Shown here in pieces: positions 23,774 through 31,597 of a stretch of 39,885 bases of DNA. The notes under the pieces were generated by a model. That model worked only from the letters and a program-made list of their open reading frames with translations. It did not search any database and was not told the DNA's origin. The position numbers were made by a program, and so were the translations under genes. The stretch is from positions 1 to 39,885 of the forward strand of contig CATLCV010000025.1 in assembly GCA_949893755.1 (NCBI GenBank), written 5' to 3'. Numbering within the stretch: position 1 is the first letter of the stretch; every line of letters begins with the position of its first letter. Source of the DNA: an uncultured Lachnospiraceae bacterium (GTDB lineage: Bacteria > Bacillota > Clostridia > Lachnospirales > Lachnospiraceae).

Positions 23774-24757
23774 ATGGAGATTATCATACAGTTTATCATT
23801 CTGGGGATGACTGCGTTTTTCGTTATTTTCACAGGCAGTTCGCATGCCGCCTTTTTCGGTCTGTTATGCTGTGCAGCTCTGTGCTTCATTTCCGCCAGGG
23901 CATGGTACAGGCGGGAAAAGCAGCTGGAGGAGCTGATCCTGTATCTGATGAAGCTGCAGGACCATCCGGAGATTCCGGAGCTGACGAGGTACAGTGAGGG
24001 ACAGCTGGGTGTCCTGCAGAGTGAGATCTATAAGCTGGTGGTCCAGAACAGGGAGCAGTCTGCGGGGGCGGTTCGGGAAAAGGAGTATCTTGCGCAGATG
24101 CTTTCGGATATCTCCCACCAGATCAAGACGCCCCTGACTTCCATCACGATCATGACGGATCTGCTGAAAAGCCCGAATCTGGACGAGGAGAAGAGGGCGG
24201 AATTTACCGATAAGATTGATTCTCAGGTGAGCCGGATCACATGGCTGATCCGAAATCTTCTGACCCTCTCTCAACTGGATGCCAATATGCTGAAGCTGAA
24301 AAAACAGGACGTGCCGGTTCGGGAGCTGATCCAGAAAGCCTGTCAGCCATTTGAAATACTGGCGGAGCTGAAAGGGGTGGAGCTGTCCGTTTCAGCGGAT
24401 GGAGATATTCGTCTGATCTGCGACGCGCACTGGACGGCGGAAGCTATTTCCAATATTGTGAAGAACTGCATCGAGCATACGCAGCCGGGCGGGGAGGTGT
24501 GCGTCACGGTAAGCCAGAATAATCTGGCGACGGATATTTTTATCCGGGATAATGGAGAGGGAATCGCGAAGGAGCACCTTCCCTATATATTCGACCGGTT
24601 TTATAAGGCGGGAAACCAGTCCAATGACAGTGTGGGGATCGGGCTCGCCATGTCCCGGCAGATGATCATGCTGCAGAATGGGACGATCAGCGTGAGCAGT
24701 GAGGAAGAGGCAGGGACCGAGTTTCATATCAAGATGTATTCGGAGGTGGTGATCTGA
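23774..24757 (+). CDS. Sensor histidine kinase, intramembrane-sensing (BceS-like)
   Basis: A 327-residue kinase with two closely spaced membrane helices (about 3-20 and 25-42) and essentially no extracellular loop, the layout of BceS-type kinases that sense through a partner ABC permease. Dimerisation/phospho-acceptor domain: DISHQIKTPLTSITIMTDLL with H115. ATPase domain: N-box AISNIVKNCIEHT, G1 DNGEGIAKEHLPYIFDRFYK, G2 VGIGLAMSRQMI and GTEFHIKM. Preceded by GGAGGCAGGAG. The position behind the FtsX exporter and response regulator supports signalling from that exporter. The separation from the regulator by 268 bases is due largely to the inserted palindromic element. Confidence 0.92.
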   Translation: MEIIIQFIILGMTAFFVIFTGSSHAAFFGLLCCAALCFISARAWYRREKQLEELILYLMKLQDHPEIPELTRYSEGQLGVLQSEIYKLVVQNREQSAGAVREKEYLAQMLSDISHQIKTPLTSITIMTDLLKSPNLDEEKRAEFTDKIDSQVSRITWLIRNLLTLSQLDANMLKLKKQDVPVRELIQKACQPFEILAELKGVELSVSADGDIRLICDAHWTAEAISNIVKNCIEHTQPGGEVCVTVSQNNLATDIFIRDNGEGIAKEHLPYIFDRFYKAGNQSNDSVGIGLAMSRQMIMLQNGTISVSSEEEAGTEFHIKMYSEVVI

Positions 24758-24759
24758 CG

Positions 24760-24951
24760 ATTCGCTCATGTTTTGTGATGAAACAGGAATAATTCCCTCA
24801 TAAAATAGTTATGATAGAATAAAATTCCCTCATGTTTTGCGGATTATGTTTCGTGATTCGCTCATGAAATGTAAAGAAATAGAAATAATTCCCTGTTTTT
24901 TTGTGGTATATATCTTGTAATTCCCTCATAAAATGTTATGATAGAGTCAGA
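24760..24951 (+). repeat. Six-unit regularly spaced short-repeat array, exact 32-bp period
   Basis: The 10-mer ATTC[C/G]CTCAT starts at 24760, 24792, 24824, 24856 and 24920, and a partial copy ATTCCCT at 24888. All starts are exactly 32 bp apart. The 22 bases between copies are mostly variable; units 2 and 6 alone resemble each other over about 25 bases (AAAAT then GTTATGATAGA). An inverted partial copy GAGGGAAT is at 24957-24964. The array begins two bases after the kinase stop codon and ends just before the DUF4143 ATPase gene. 32 bp is about three helical turns, so all copies face the same side of the DNA. Unit 6 lies in the promoter spacer. Confidence 0.8.
24915..24942 (+). promoter_or_regulatory. 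Promoter of the DUF4143 ATPase gene, containing repeat unit 6
   Basis: TTGTAA (24915-24920), 16-base spacer, TATGAT (24937-24942). The ATTCCCTCAT repeat occupies the end of the -35 and the spacer, so a protein bound to the array would compete with RNA polymerase. Repeat unit 2 has a matching TATGAT at 24810-24815 but a poor -35. Confidence 0.55.
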
Positions 24952-24988
24952 GTACAGAGGGAATACTCTCGGAAACTGAGGTGACAGG

Positions 24989-26368
24989 ATGTATCTGCAG
25001 AGAAAAATAGACCGGTATCTGAAGGAATGGAAACAGGATAAATACAGAAAGCCATTGATCATAAAAGGCGCCAGACAGATTGGAAAAACAGAGTCTATCC
25101 GGAAATTTGCGGAAGAGAATTATAAGCATATCATAGAGATTAATTTTGTAGAAGAACCGAAATATAAAATGATCACCACAGATGGTTATGCGGTGCAGGA
25201 TATTGTCAAAAATATTTCCCGGCTGGATCCGGGCAAATGTTTTGAGGCGGGAAATACGCTGCTGTTCTTTGACGAGCTGCAGGATTTTCCGGAAATTTCA
25301 ACGGCACTGAAATTTTTTTCCATCGACGGGAATTATGATGTGATCTGCAGCGGTTCCCTGTTGGGGATCAGCTACAGAAGGATTGAAAGCAACAGCGTAG
25401 GGTACAAGCAGGACTATGAGATGCATTCTCTGGATTTTGAAGAGTTTTTGTGGGCCAGGGGATATCAGGATGATTTTGTGGAAGAGCTGCTGGACCATAT
25501 GAAAAATCTGAAACCATTTTCGGAAGTCATGATGAAGGTGTGCTCCGATCTGTTTATGGATTACTGCATCCTCGGCGGAATGCCTGCCGTTATACGTGAT
25601 TATATTGAAAAGGGGACTTTTGAGGGATCATTGCAGACACAGAGGCAGCTTCTTGCGGATTATGAGGAAGATATCCGCAAATATGCGCAGGGGATGGATC
25701 AGACCCGGATTCTCAATGTATTTGGCCATATCCCGGTGCAGCTGGCGAAAGACAATAAAAAGTTCCAGATTTCCAAGGTGACATCCGGGGCAAGGTTTAA
25801 GGATTATCGGGGGTGCATCGAATGGCTGAAGGATGCAGGGGTTGTAAATCCCTGTTATTGTCTGCATTTTCCGGAGCTGCCATTGAAGGGGAACTATGAC
25901 GATACCAAAATGAAGCTGTACTTTGCGGACAGCGGGCTGCTGGTGGCGATGCTGGACGAGGAGGCGCAGGAGGACCTGCGGGAAAATAAAAATCTCGGAG
26001 TATATAAAGGGGCATTATATGAAAATGTTGCGGCGGAGGCGCTTTCTAAAAGCGGATACGGATTGTATTATTTTAAAAAAGAAAATTCTACCCTGGAGGA
26101 GGATTTTTTTATCAGGACAGGCTCCGAGCTGATCCCGGTGGAAGTGAAGGCGGTGGGCGGGAGGTCAAAGTCTCTGCAGACATTGATCGCCAGTGAACGG
26201 TATCCAGATATCCAGTATGGGATTAAATTGACGAAGGGGAATATCGGGTACAGCGGGAGGATATTTACGTTTCCGCATTTCTGCTGTTTTTTGCTGAAAC
26301 GGTATTTGAAGAGCGAGAGTGCTTCCATGATGGAGATGGTGGAAAAAGAGGCTGACAGTGAGGAATAA
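24989..26368 (+). CDS. AAA ATPase with DUF4143 domain
   Basis: A 459-residue protein of the AAA_14/DUF4143 class. The N-terminal ATPase shows Walker A GARQIGKT (27-34), Walker B LLFFDELQ (91-98) and sensor-1-like VICSGSLLG (118-126). The middle is helical, with a winged-helix-like region (ILNVFGHIPVQLAKDNKKFQISKV). The C-terminal DUF4143 domain has a pattern resembling PD-(D/E)xK nucleases: GALYENVAAEAL (E345), TLEEDFFIR (D372) and LIPVEVKAV (E385, K387). The cellular role of the family is not established. ATG 24989 follows GAGGTGA. The AT-leaning composition and the repeat array in front set it apart from the adjacent kinase, suggesting an acquired module. Confidence 0.88.
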   Translation: MYLQRKIDRYLKEWKQDKYRKPLIIKGARQIGKTESIRKFAEENYKHIIEINFVEEPKYKMITTDGYAVQDIVKNISRLDPGKCFEAGNTLLFFDELQDFPEISTALKFFSIDGNYDVICSGSLLGISYRRIESNSVGYKQDYEMHSLDFEEFLWARGYQDDFVEELLDHMKNLKPFSEVMMKVCSDLFMDYCILGGMPAVIRDYIEKGTFEGSLQTQRQLLADYEEDIRKYAQGMDQTRILNVFGHIPVQLAKDNKKFQISKVTSGARFKDYRGCIEWLKDAGVVNPCYCLHFPELPLKGNYDDTKMKLYFADSGLLVAMLDEEAQEDLRENKNLGVYKGALYENVAAEALSKSGYGLYYFKKENSTLEEDFFIRTGSELIPVEVKAVGGRSKSLQTLIASERYPDIQYGIKLTKGNIGYSGRIFTFPHFCCFLLKRYLKSESASMMEMVEKEADSEE

Positions 26369-26542
26369 CAGTGGGATGGACATGTCAGAGGTTTTGCTTA
26401 CTGTCTGGAATAAAAAAAGCGTTAAAGAATATTTTGGGGCTGCCGGAAAATGACATTTCTGTACAATATCTTGATGTGATATTCAATCAGTTACAGTAAG
26501 ATATTGTGGAATACGATTCATTTTTCGACAGCCCGATTTCTT
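26369..26542 (+). other. Intergenic region with a possible gene tail
   Basis: No intact gene. One frame reads SGIKKALKNILGLPENDISV and on to a TAA near 26500, with a protein-like composition; in another frame a short ATG-led stretch MSEVLLTVWNKKS starts at 26382. Together they may be the two ends of a decayed small gene. Not recognised. Confidence 0.25.
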
Positions 26543-27691
26543 TTAATAGGTAAAGACCGCCTTTGCCGCCTTCATATTTTCCATAATGGAAACCTCGAAC
26601 GGGCACCGGGTCTCGCAGGCTCCGCATTGGATGCATTCTCCGGCGTGATGGGGCAGCAGTGCATAATGCTCCCGGACGGTCTCCGGTACCTCTCCCTGGG
26701 CCTTCGCCAGATTCAGGTACTTGGTGACCGACGCCACGTCGATCGCCTGGGGGCAGGGGGCGCAGTGGCTGCAGTACATGCAGTGCCCCTTCCAGCTGAT
26801 AGTGGGGAAGGACGCAAGTGCCGCGGCATAATCTTTTTCTTCCTCCGAAGCGTCCTCATAGGCAAGGCTGGTCCTGAGCTGCTCTGCCGTATGGGCGCCG
26901 GCCAGTACGGTGGATACGGCCGGACGGGTGAGGGCATAGTGGAGGCACTGGTTGGCGGTCAGGGCCTTTCCCGCGGGGGACATGGACGCGTCCAGCAGGT
27001 CACCGCCGCCAAACGCCTTCATCACGGTGATCCCAACACCCAGCCGCTGGCAGGTCTCGTATAGCTGCTGACGTTCCGGGTCCATATTCACCAGCGGAGC
27101 CGCATAATTTTCATCTCTCCACAGATCCTCCACATCCTCGCTGGCAGGCTGCAGGTCGTAGCAGGGATTCACACTGAACATCAGTACTTCAATGTGCCCG
27201 CTGCTGACTGCTTCCAATGCGACCTGGGGGTTGTGGCTGCTCAGGCCGATATGATGGATGATCCCGGCTTTTTTCAGCTCCAGAACGTAGGCGAGGACCG
27301 GACCGTTTACAATCGTCTCCCAATCCTTCATGGAATCCACATAATGGATCATTCCCACGTCAATATGATCCGTCTTAAGAAGAGTCATCATTTCCTCAAA
27401 GCTTGCTTTTACTTCGTCGATCTGACGGCTGCGTTTATACTGCCCGTCCTTCCAGACGGAGCAGATATGGGCCTGGATGATAAATTTCTCCCGCCGTCCC
27501 TGCAGGACCTTTCCTACACTTGCCCGGACTTCCGGATTGGAGGTGTAGAGGTCAAAATAGTTGATGCCGCTTTCTTCCGCCAGATCAAAGAGAACCTGAG
27601 TATTCCGGCAGTGATCCTCCTCAAAACCCTCACATCCCATGCCGATCTCGCTGACTTTTAATCCGGTATTTCCTAAATCACGATAGTTCAT
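26543..27691 (-). CDS. Aldo/keto reductase with C-terminal ferredoxin domain
   Basis: A TIM-barrel aldo/keto reductase of about 382 residues fused to a two-cluster 4Fe-4S ferredoxin-like tail. N-terminal YRDLGNTGLKVSEIGMGCEGF; catalytic-site Asp/Tyr region SGINYFDLYTSNP (Tyr at the usual place); HIGLSSHNPQVA and GITVMKAFGGG in the barrel. The tail has CMYCSHCAPCPQ and CIQCGACETRCPF, together enough ligands for two clusters. Such enzymes use NAD(P)H or ferredoxin electrons on unknown carbonyl substrates. The start is uncertain: ATG 27691 matches the family N-terminus but is 13 bases from AAAGGAG, whereas a TTG at 27700 is only 4 bases away. Confidence 0.87.
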   Translation of the reverse strand: MNYRDLGNTGLKVSEIGMGCEGFEEDHCRNTQVLFDLAEESGINYFDLYTSNPEVRASVGKVLQGRREKFIIQAHICSVWKDGQYKRSRQIDEVKASFEEMMTLLKTDHIDVGMIHYVDSMKDWETIVNGPVLAYVLELKKAGIIHHIGLSSHNPQVALEAVSSGHIEVLMFSVNPCYDLQPASEDVEDLWRDENYAAPLVNMDPERQQLYETCQRLGVGITVMKAFGGGDLLDASMSPAGKALTANQCLHYALTRPAVSTVLAGAHTAEQLRTSLAYEDASEEEKDYAAALASFPTISWKGHCMYCSHCAPCPQAIDVASVTKYLNLAKAQGEVPETVREHYALLPHHAGECIQCGACETRCPFEVSIMENMKAAKAVFTY

Positions 27692-27843
27692 TTTGAACAA
27701 TGTCTCCTTTCAAAAATTAATCCTGCCTGTTTTATCGGTTGAAAGTAAAGGCAGGCTTTCGCCATTTTCAAGGCTGCTTCACGTTGTCTGCTGCGAGAAA
27801 ATTCCAGCTGTGCGGTTGGAATAATTTTACTACGAATAGATAT

Positions 27844-27871
27844 CCGGCCAATCATTCTGCTGATTGGCCGG
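27844..27871. terminator. Perfect 11-bp hairpin between the aldo/keto reductase genes
   Basis: CCGGCCAATCA (27844-27854), loop TTCTGC, TGATTGGCCGG (27861-27871). It lies 14 bases after the stop of the upstream (minus-strand) reductase gene and probably marks its mRNA end. There is no T-run. The core is shared with the accC hairpin at 941-964. Confidence 0.45.
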
Positions 27872-27885
27872 GATAGAAACGATAT

Positions 27886-29019
27886 TTACATATTCAGCTT
27901 TGACGTAAAATCAGACATTGCCTCGGAAATCTTGATCTGCTGCGGACAGACCGCCTCACAGCTTCTGCAGCCCACACATGCGCTTGGAAGCTTCTCTTTT
28001 TCATAGGACGACAGTGCCATCGGCGCGATAAAGCCGCCGTCCGTAAAGCAATGTTCATTATACAATGCAAGCAGTGCAGGGATATCCAGCTCCTGAGGGC
28101 AATGGGTCACACAGTAACGGCATGCGGTACAGGGGAGCGTCTTTTTGCCGAGCATCTCGTCCGCGATGCCGAGCAGCGTATCCATTTCTTCTTTATTTAG
28201 AGGCTTTTCCTCTTCGTATGTATGGATATTGTCCTCCATCTGTTCAAAATTGGACATGCCGGAGAGCGTGACTGCCACATCCTCGAAGGACTGCAGGAAG
28301 CGGAATGCCCATGCCGGGATGCCTTCCTCCGGGCGGAGCGCTTTTAATTTTGCGGCATGCTGCTCCGGCAGTGAGGCAAGCTTTCCTCCGCGCACCGGCT
28401 CCATGACCCAAACCGGGATGTGATGCTCCCGAAGCAGGTCTACTTTACCCTTGGCATCCTGGAAGGTCCAGTCCAGGTAGTTCATCTGGATCTGGCAGAA
28501 CTCCATCTGCTCTCCGTAGGCATCCAGGAAACGCTTCATGACCTCAACGCTTCCATGGGCGGAGAAACCAAGATGGCGGATCCGGCCGTTTTCCTTCTGC
28601 TTCATCAGATATTCGAAGATGCCGTATTTCGGATCCAGATAAGCGTCGATGTTCATCTCGCAGACATTGTGGAACAGATAGAAATCAAAATATGCTACGC
28701 CGCATTTCTCCAGCTGGCGTTCGAAGATGGACGCCACTTTATCCATATTTGACAGGTCGTATCCGGGAAACTTTGTGGCAAGATAGTAGCGCTCACGGGG
28801 ATATTTATTCAAAAGCTTTCCCATGACAAGCTCCGAATGCTCGCCGTGATATCCCCAGGCAGTGTCGTAGTAGTTGATCCCTTTTTCCATGGCATAGGCT
28901 ACCATTTTTTCAGAAGCGGCCTCGTCAATTTTGGAATCATCCCCGTCGATTGTGGGCAGACGCATGGCGCCCATGCCGAGGGCAGATAATTTTAAATCCT
29001 GAAAATTCTTATAGATCAT
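27886..29019 (-). CDS. Aldo/keto reductase with C-terminal ferredoxin domain
   Basis: A second ferredoxin-type aldo/keto reductase, 377 residues. Barrel features: FQDLKLSALGMGAMRLP, the catalytic-site GINYYDTAWGYHGEHSELVMGK (Asp, Tyr and the G-x-x-E loop), LATKFPG with the conserved Lys, FYLFHNVC with the His, and HLGFSAHGS. The C-terminal part carries CTACRYCVTHCPQ and CVGCRSCEAVCPQ, two 4Fe-4S motifs. ATG 29019 is chosen because AAAAAGGAGAGA precedes it; the longer frame to 29040 would put that ribosome site inside the gene. The substrate is unknown. The paralogue downstream (195-base gap) is only moderately similar. Confidence 0.9.
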   Translation of the reverse strand: MIYKNFQDLKLSALGMGAMRLPTIDGDDSKIDEAASEKMVAYAMEKGINYYDTAWGYHGEHSELVMGKLLNKYPRERYYLATKFPGYDLSNMDKVASIFERQLEKCGVAYFDFYLFHNVCEMNIDAYLDPKYGIFEYLMKQKENGRIRHLGFSAHGSVEVMKRFLDAYGEQMEFCQIQMNYLDWTFQDAKGKVDLLREHHIPVWVMEPVRGGKLASLPEQHAAKLKALRPEEGIPAWAFRFLQSFEDVAVTLSGMSNFEQMEDNIHTYEEEKPLNKEEMDTLLGIADEMLGKKTLPCTACRYCVTHCPQELDIPALLALYNEHCFTDGGFIAPMALSSYEKEKLPSACVGCRSCEAVCPQQIKISEAMSDFTSKLNM

Positions 29020-29193
29020 GATTTGTCTCTCCTTTTTCATTCGATAATTGCATATATATCAGTCTGTTTTTTATCATACACCTTAAAGTGGGCTTTAAGT
29101 CAAGAGAGAAAATTAGGCTCAAATCATTTTTGTAAACATGATGACTTCAATCATAACAGTGCTTTTATTCATAAGGATGTAAAGCCTTTTCAG

Positions 29194-29233
29194 TTAAGAT
29201 ATTTTTAAGATTTTTGTTGAGTTTCTTTTAAGA
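29194..29233 (+). promoter_or_regulatory. Direct-repeat boxes upstream of the VanR-like regulator
   Basis: TTAAGA occurs at 29194-29199, 29205-29210 and 29228-29233, spacings of 11 and 23 bp, consistent with OmpR/PhoB-type binding on one DNA face. A -10-like TATTATAGT lies just downstream (about 29239-29248). Autoregulation by the regulator encoded at 29275 is the simplest reading. Confidence 0.45.
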
Positions 29234-29274
29234 GGGTTTTATTATAGTAATCGTATGAAGAGGAGGGGATCTGC

Positions 29275-29982
29275 ATGGAGAATGAGACGATACTGGTCGT
29301 GGATGATAATAAAGAGATTGTGTATTCCATCAGCGAACTGCTGAAATATGAGGGCTATCGGGTGGTGAAGGCGTATGACGGAATGGAAGCACTGGATGCC
29401 CTGGAACGGGAAGGGATCGACCTGATCCTTCTGGACGTGATGATGCCCCGGCTCAACGGACTTTCGGCATTGATGAAGCTTCGGGAGAAGAGCAGGATCC
29501 CGGTGATTATCCTGTCGGCCAAGACCGAGGAGAGCGACAAGGTTTCCGGGCTGACCCTGGGGGCCGATGATTATGTGGAAAAGCCCTATAACCCGGCGGA
29601 GCTGACCGCCCGGATCAAGGCGCACCTGCGGCGGTATCACGCATGGGGAGAGAAGAAACCGGAAGCAGCAAAGGACAGGATCGTCAACGGCGGCCTGGTG
29701 CTGGACAAAAAGCAGCGGGTGGTGATCGTGGAAGGGGAGGAGGTGCATCTGACCGCTACGGAGTACAAGATTCTGGAGCTTTTCATGGAGCATCCCGGGC
29801 AGGTATTTCCGGCGGAACAGATTTACGAACGCGTCTGGGGCGGAGTAGCGGATTATACGGTGGAGAACACGGTCATGGTGCATATCCGGCATATCCGTGA
29901 GAAGATAGAGATTGATGCAAAGAAACCGAGGTATGTAAAGGTGGTGTGGGGTATTGGGTACAAAATGGAAAAACAGGATTGA
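29275..29982 (+). CDS. OmpR-family response regulator, VanR-like
   Basis: A 235-residue regulator. Receiver: D10-D11 pocket (VVDDN), phospho-acceptor D54 (LILLDVMMPRLNGL), S81 and K103 (DDYVEKPYNP). The winged helix covers about 135-235: LTATEYKILELFMEHPGQVFPAEQIYERVWGG and VHIRHIREKIE...VKVVWGIGYKM. The receiver resembles VanR and other clostridial OmpR regulators paired with VanS-like kinases, but no van resistance genes are present. ATG 29275 has a GAGGAGGGG site. The following kinase frame overlaps its 3' end by 29 bases. Confidence 0.92.
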   Translation: MENETILVVDDNKEIVYSISELLKYEGYRVVKAYDGMEALDALEREGIDLILLDVMMPRLNGLSALMKLREKSRIPVIILSAKTEESDKVSGLTLGADDYVEKPYNPAELTARIKAHLRRYHAWGEKKPEAAKDRIVNGGLVLDKKQRVVIVEGEEVHLTATEYKILELFMEHPGQVFPAEQIYERVWGGVADYTVENTVMVHIRHIREKIEIDAKKPRYVKVVWGIGYKMEKQD

Positions 29983-31300
29983 ATACATAACACAGCTCTG
30001 GGGAAAGAATCTGCAGATCTTGTTCGGAACCATATTGCCGGCAGGGGGGCTTTTGTCAATTTGGATCATGTTGGAATTTAGAGGAAATCATTCTTCAAGA
30101 AACACGCTTTTTTTTGGAGTAATGGGAAATTTGCTTCTGGGGACGGGCTTATGGAGACTTTTGAGTCTGTATCTGAACCGGCGCTATGGAGAGCCGGAGG
30201 AAAGCCGGGAATATGATTATGAGAAATGGAAGGAAAGCCGGGATCAATCCAGGAAACGGCTGTATCGGATCGGTAAGGCGGGAAGTCTGCCCGGAATCGT
30301 GTATTTGCTTGTTGACGCGGCAATCATGTATATGGGCGGTTGGTGGTACAACTATGCGCCGGGGTATGTGATCATTATTACGGCTTTGCTACAATTCCTG
30401 ATCTGCCAGAGAAGAGTCAATCACTTTTGGGAGCAGAGGCTGGACTGCATGATGGATCAGATGGAGGCCATGCAGCAGAAGCGGCTGGCGGAGGCATTGG
30501 AGATTGAGAAAAAAAGCCTGGAGAAGGTCTCACGCAGCGACCAGCTCCGGGTGGATCTGATCACCAATGTATCCCATGACCTGAAAACACCTTTGACTTC
30601 TATCGTGGGCTATCTGGAACTGCTCAAGAAGGAGGAGCTGAGTGATGCTGTGCGGGATTATGTGGATGTGATCTCTGCCAGGACACAGAAGCTGGGAGAA
30701 ATGATCAACAGCCTGTTCTCTCTGGCAAAGGCAAGCAGCGGCAATGTGGAGCTGCACAGGGAACAGTTTGAGGTGAACCGCCTGATCGAGCAGATTTTTG
30801 CGGATATGGATGACCGGATCCGGGAAAGCGGACTGAAATTCGTGACACAGCTTACGAAGGAAAATACGGAGATTCATTCGGACAATATGTATTTTTACCG
30901 TATCTGCCAGAACCTGATCGAGAATGCATTGAAATATTCAGCCGAAAATACGAGAGTATTCGTGAAAACATTTATCAAGCGGACAGAGCCTGGGGACGGG
31001 GACGCACAGGGGGACATCCATCTGATCGAGATACCGGATTCAGTCTTACAGAAAGTAAGCTTCGATCAGCCAACAGAGCAGAAGGAAAAAATCTGTATCG
31101 AGATCACCAATACGGCGGGCTATGATATGGACTTTACGAAAGAGGATATCATCGAACGCTTTGCCCGGGGGGATCAGTCCAGAACCAGCGAGGGGAACGG
31201 CCTGGGGCTGGCGATCGTGAGCACGTATGTGAAAGCATTGGACGGAGAATTTGATATTCGGATCGACTGCGACCAGTTTAAGGCGTGTCTGGAATTTTAG
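29954..31300 (+). CDS. Sensor histidine kinase, VanS-like
   Basis: A 448-residue kinase. Three or four hydrophobic segments lie in the N-terminal 150 residues (ILFGTILPAGGLLSIWIML, TLFFGVMGNLLLGTGLWRLL, GIVYLLVDAAIMYMGGWW, APGYVIIITALLQFLI). A linker helix leads to NVSHDLKTPLTSIVGYLELL with H208. ATPase domain: N-box QNLIENALKYSAEN, an insertion rich in acidic residues, a variant G1 region (ITNTAGYDMDF), RFARGDQS, and G2 GNGLGLAIVSTYVKALDG. The VanS family also has this Asn-Thr form in place of D-x-G-x-G. The start TTG at 29954 overlaps the regulator; an ATG at 30069 is less likely because it would cut the first helix. Signal unknown. Confidence 0.87.
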   Translation: MGTKWKNRIEYITQLWGKNLQILFGTILPAGGLLSIWIMLEFRGNHSSRNTLFFGVMGNLLLGTGLWRLLSLYLNRRYGEPEESREYDYEKWKESRDQSRKRLYRIGKAGSLPGIVYLLVDAAIMYMGGWWYNYAPGYVIIITALLQFLICQRRVNHFWEQRLDCMMDQMEAMQQKRLAEALEIEKKSLEKVSRSDQLRVDLITNVSHDLKTPLTSIVGYLELLKKEELSDAVRDYVDVISARTQKLGEMINSLFSLAKASSGNVELHREQFEVNRLIEQIFADMDDRIRESGLKFVTQLTKENTEIHSDNMYFYRICQNLIENALKYSAENTRVFVKTFIKRTEPGDGDAQGDIHLIEIPDSVLQKVSFDQPTEQKEKICIEITNTAGYDMDFTKEDIIERFARGDQSRTSEGNGLGLAIVSTYVKALDGEFDIRIDCDQFKACLEF

Positions 31301-31322
31301 GCCGGGGGTACTCTGACAGGGA

Positions 31323-31341
31323 GGGCGGAACCGCCGTTTTT
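31323..31341 (+). terminator. Weak intrinsic terminator after the VanS-like kinase
   Basis: GGGCGGAACCGCC followed by GTTTTT: a short GC hairpin with a T-run, 22 bases after the kinase stop. The small loop makes it a modest candidate. Confidence 0.35.
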
Positions 31342-31430
31342 CCAAGGTTAGAGGTATCTAAAAAGAGGGGCGTCGGAAAATGACTACAGACAAACAGCAT
31401 GTTCCAACAGCCCCCTTCTTGAGGAGTTTT

Positions 31431-31541
31431 ATGGAGTCAGTCAATTACAGCTCACACCTGCGAGGTGTCAACCATAATGGTAATCATGTCAGTTTTGTTC
31501 CGGCTCCGCCTGCCGCCGCGCGTACTCAGCGGCAGGCGTGA
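31431..31541 (+). CDS. Possible 36-residue peptide between the kinase and arcC
   Basis: ATG at 31431 is preceded by GAGGAG at 4 bases and reads MESVNYSSHLRGVNHNGNHV... to TGA at 31539-31541; the end is Pro/Ala/Arg rich. A 9-bp hairpin (CGCCTGCCG 31507-31515 with CGGCAGGCG 31530-31538) overlaps its 3' end. I recognise no family. It may be a real small gene, a mobile-element scrap or chance. The rest of 31301-31597 holds only the weak terminator at 31323. Confidence 0.25.
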   Translation: MESVNYSSHLRGVNHNGNHVSFVPAPPAAARTQRQA

Positions 31542-31597
31542 CCGGATGTTTGTTTTACCATCATTCCATCTGATAGAAACAAGATGGGAGAATGATC

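Noticed and set aside
24760..24951. CRISPR array
   Set aside because: Repeats are only 10 bp with 22-bp spacers, no leader typical of CRISPR and no cas genes nearby; kept as a regularly spaced repeat instead.
29275..31300. Vancomycin-resistance regulatory pair
   Set aside because: The two genes resemble VanR/VanS, but no vanH, vanA/B ligase or vanX gene is nearby; such kinases are common in Clostridia for other purposes.
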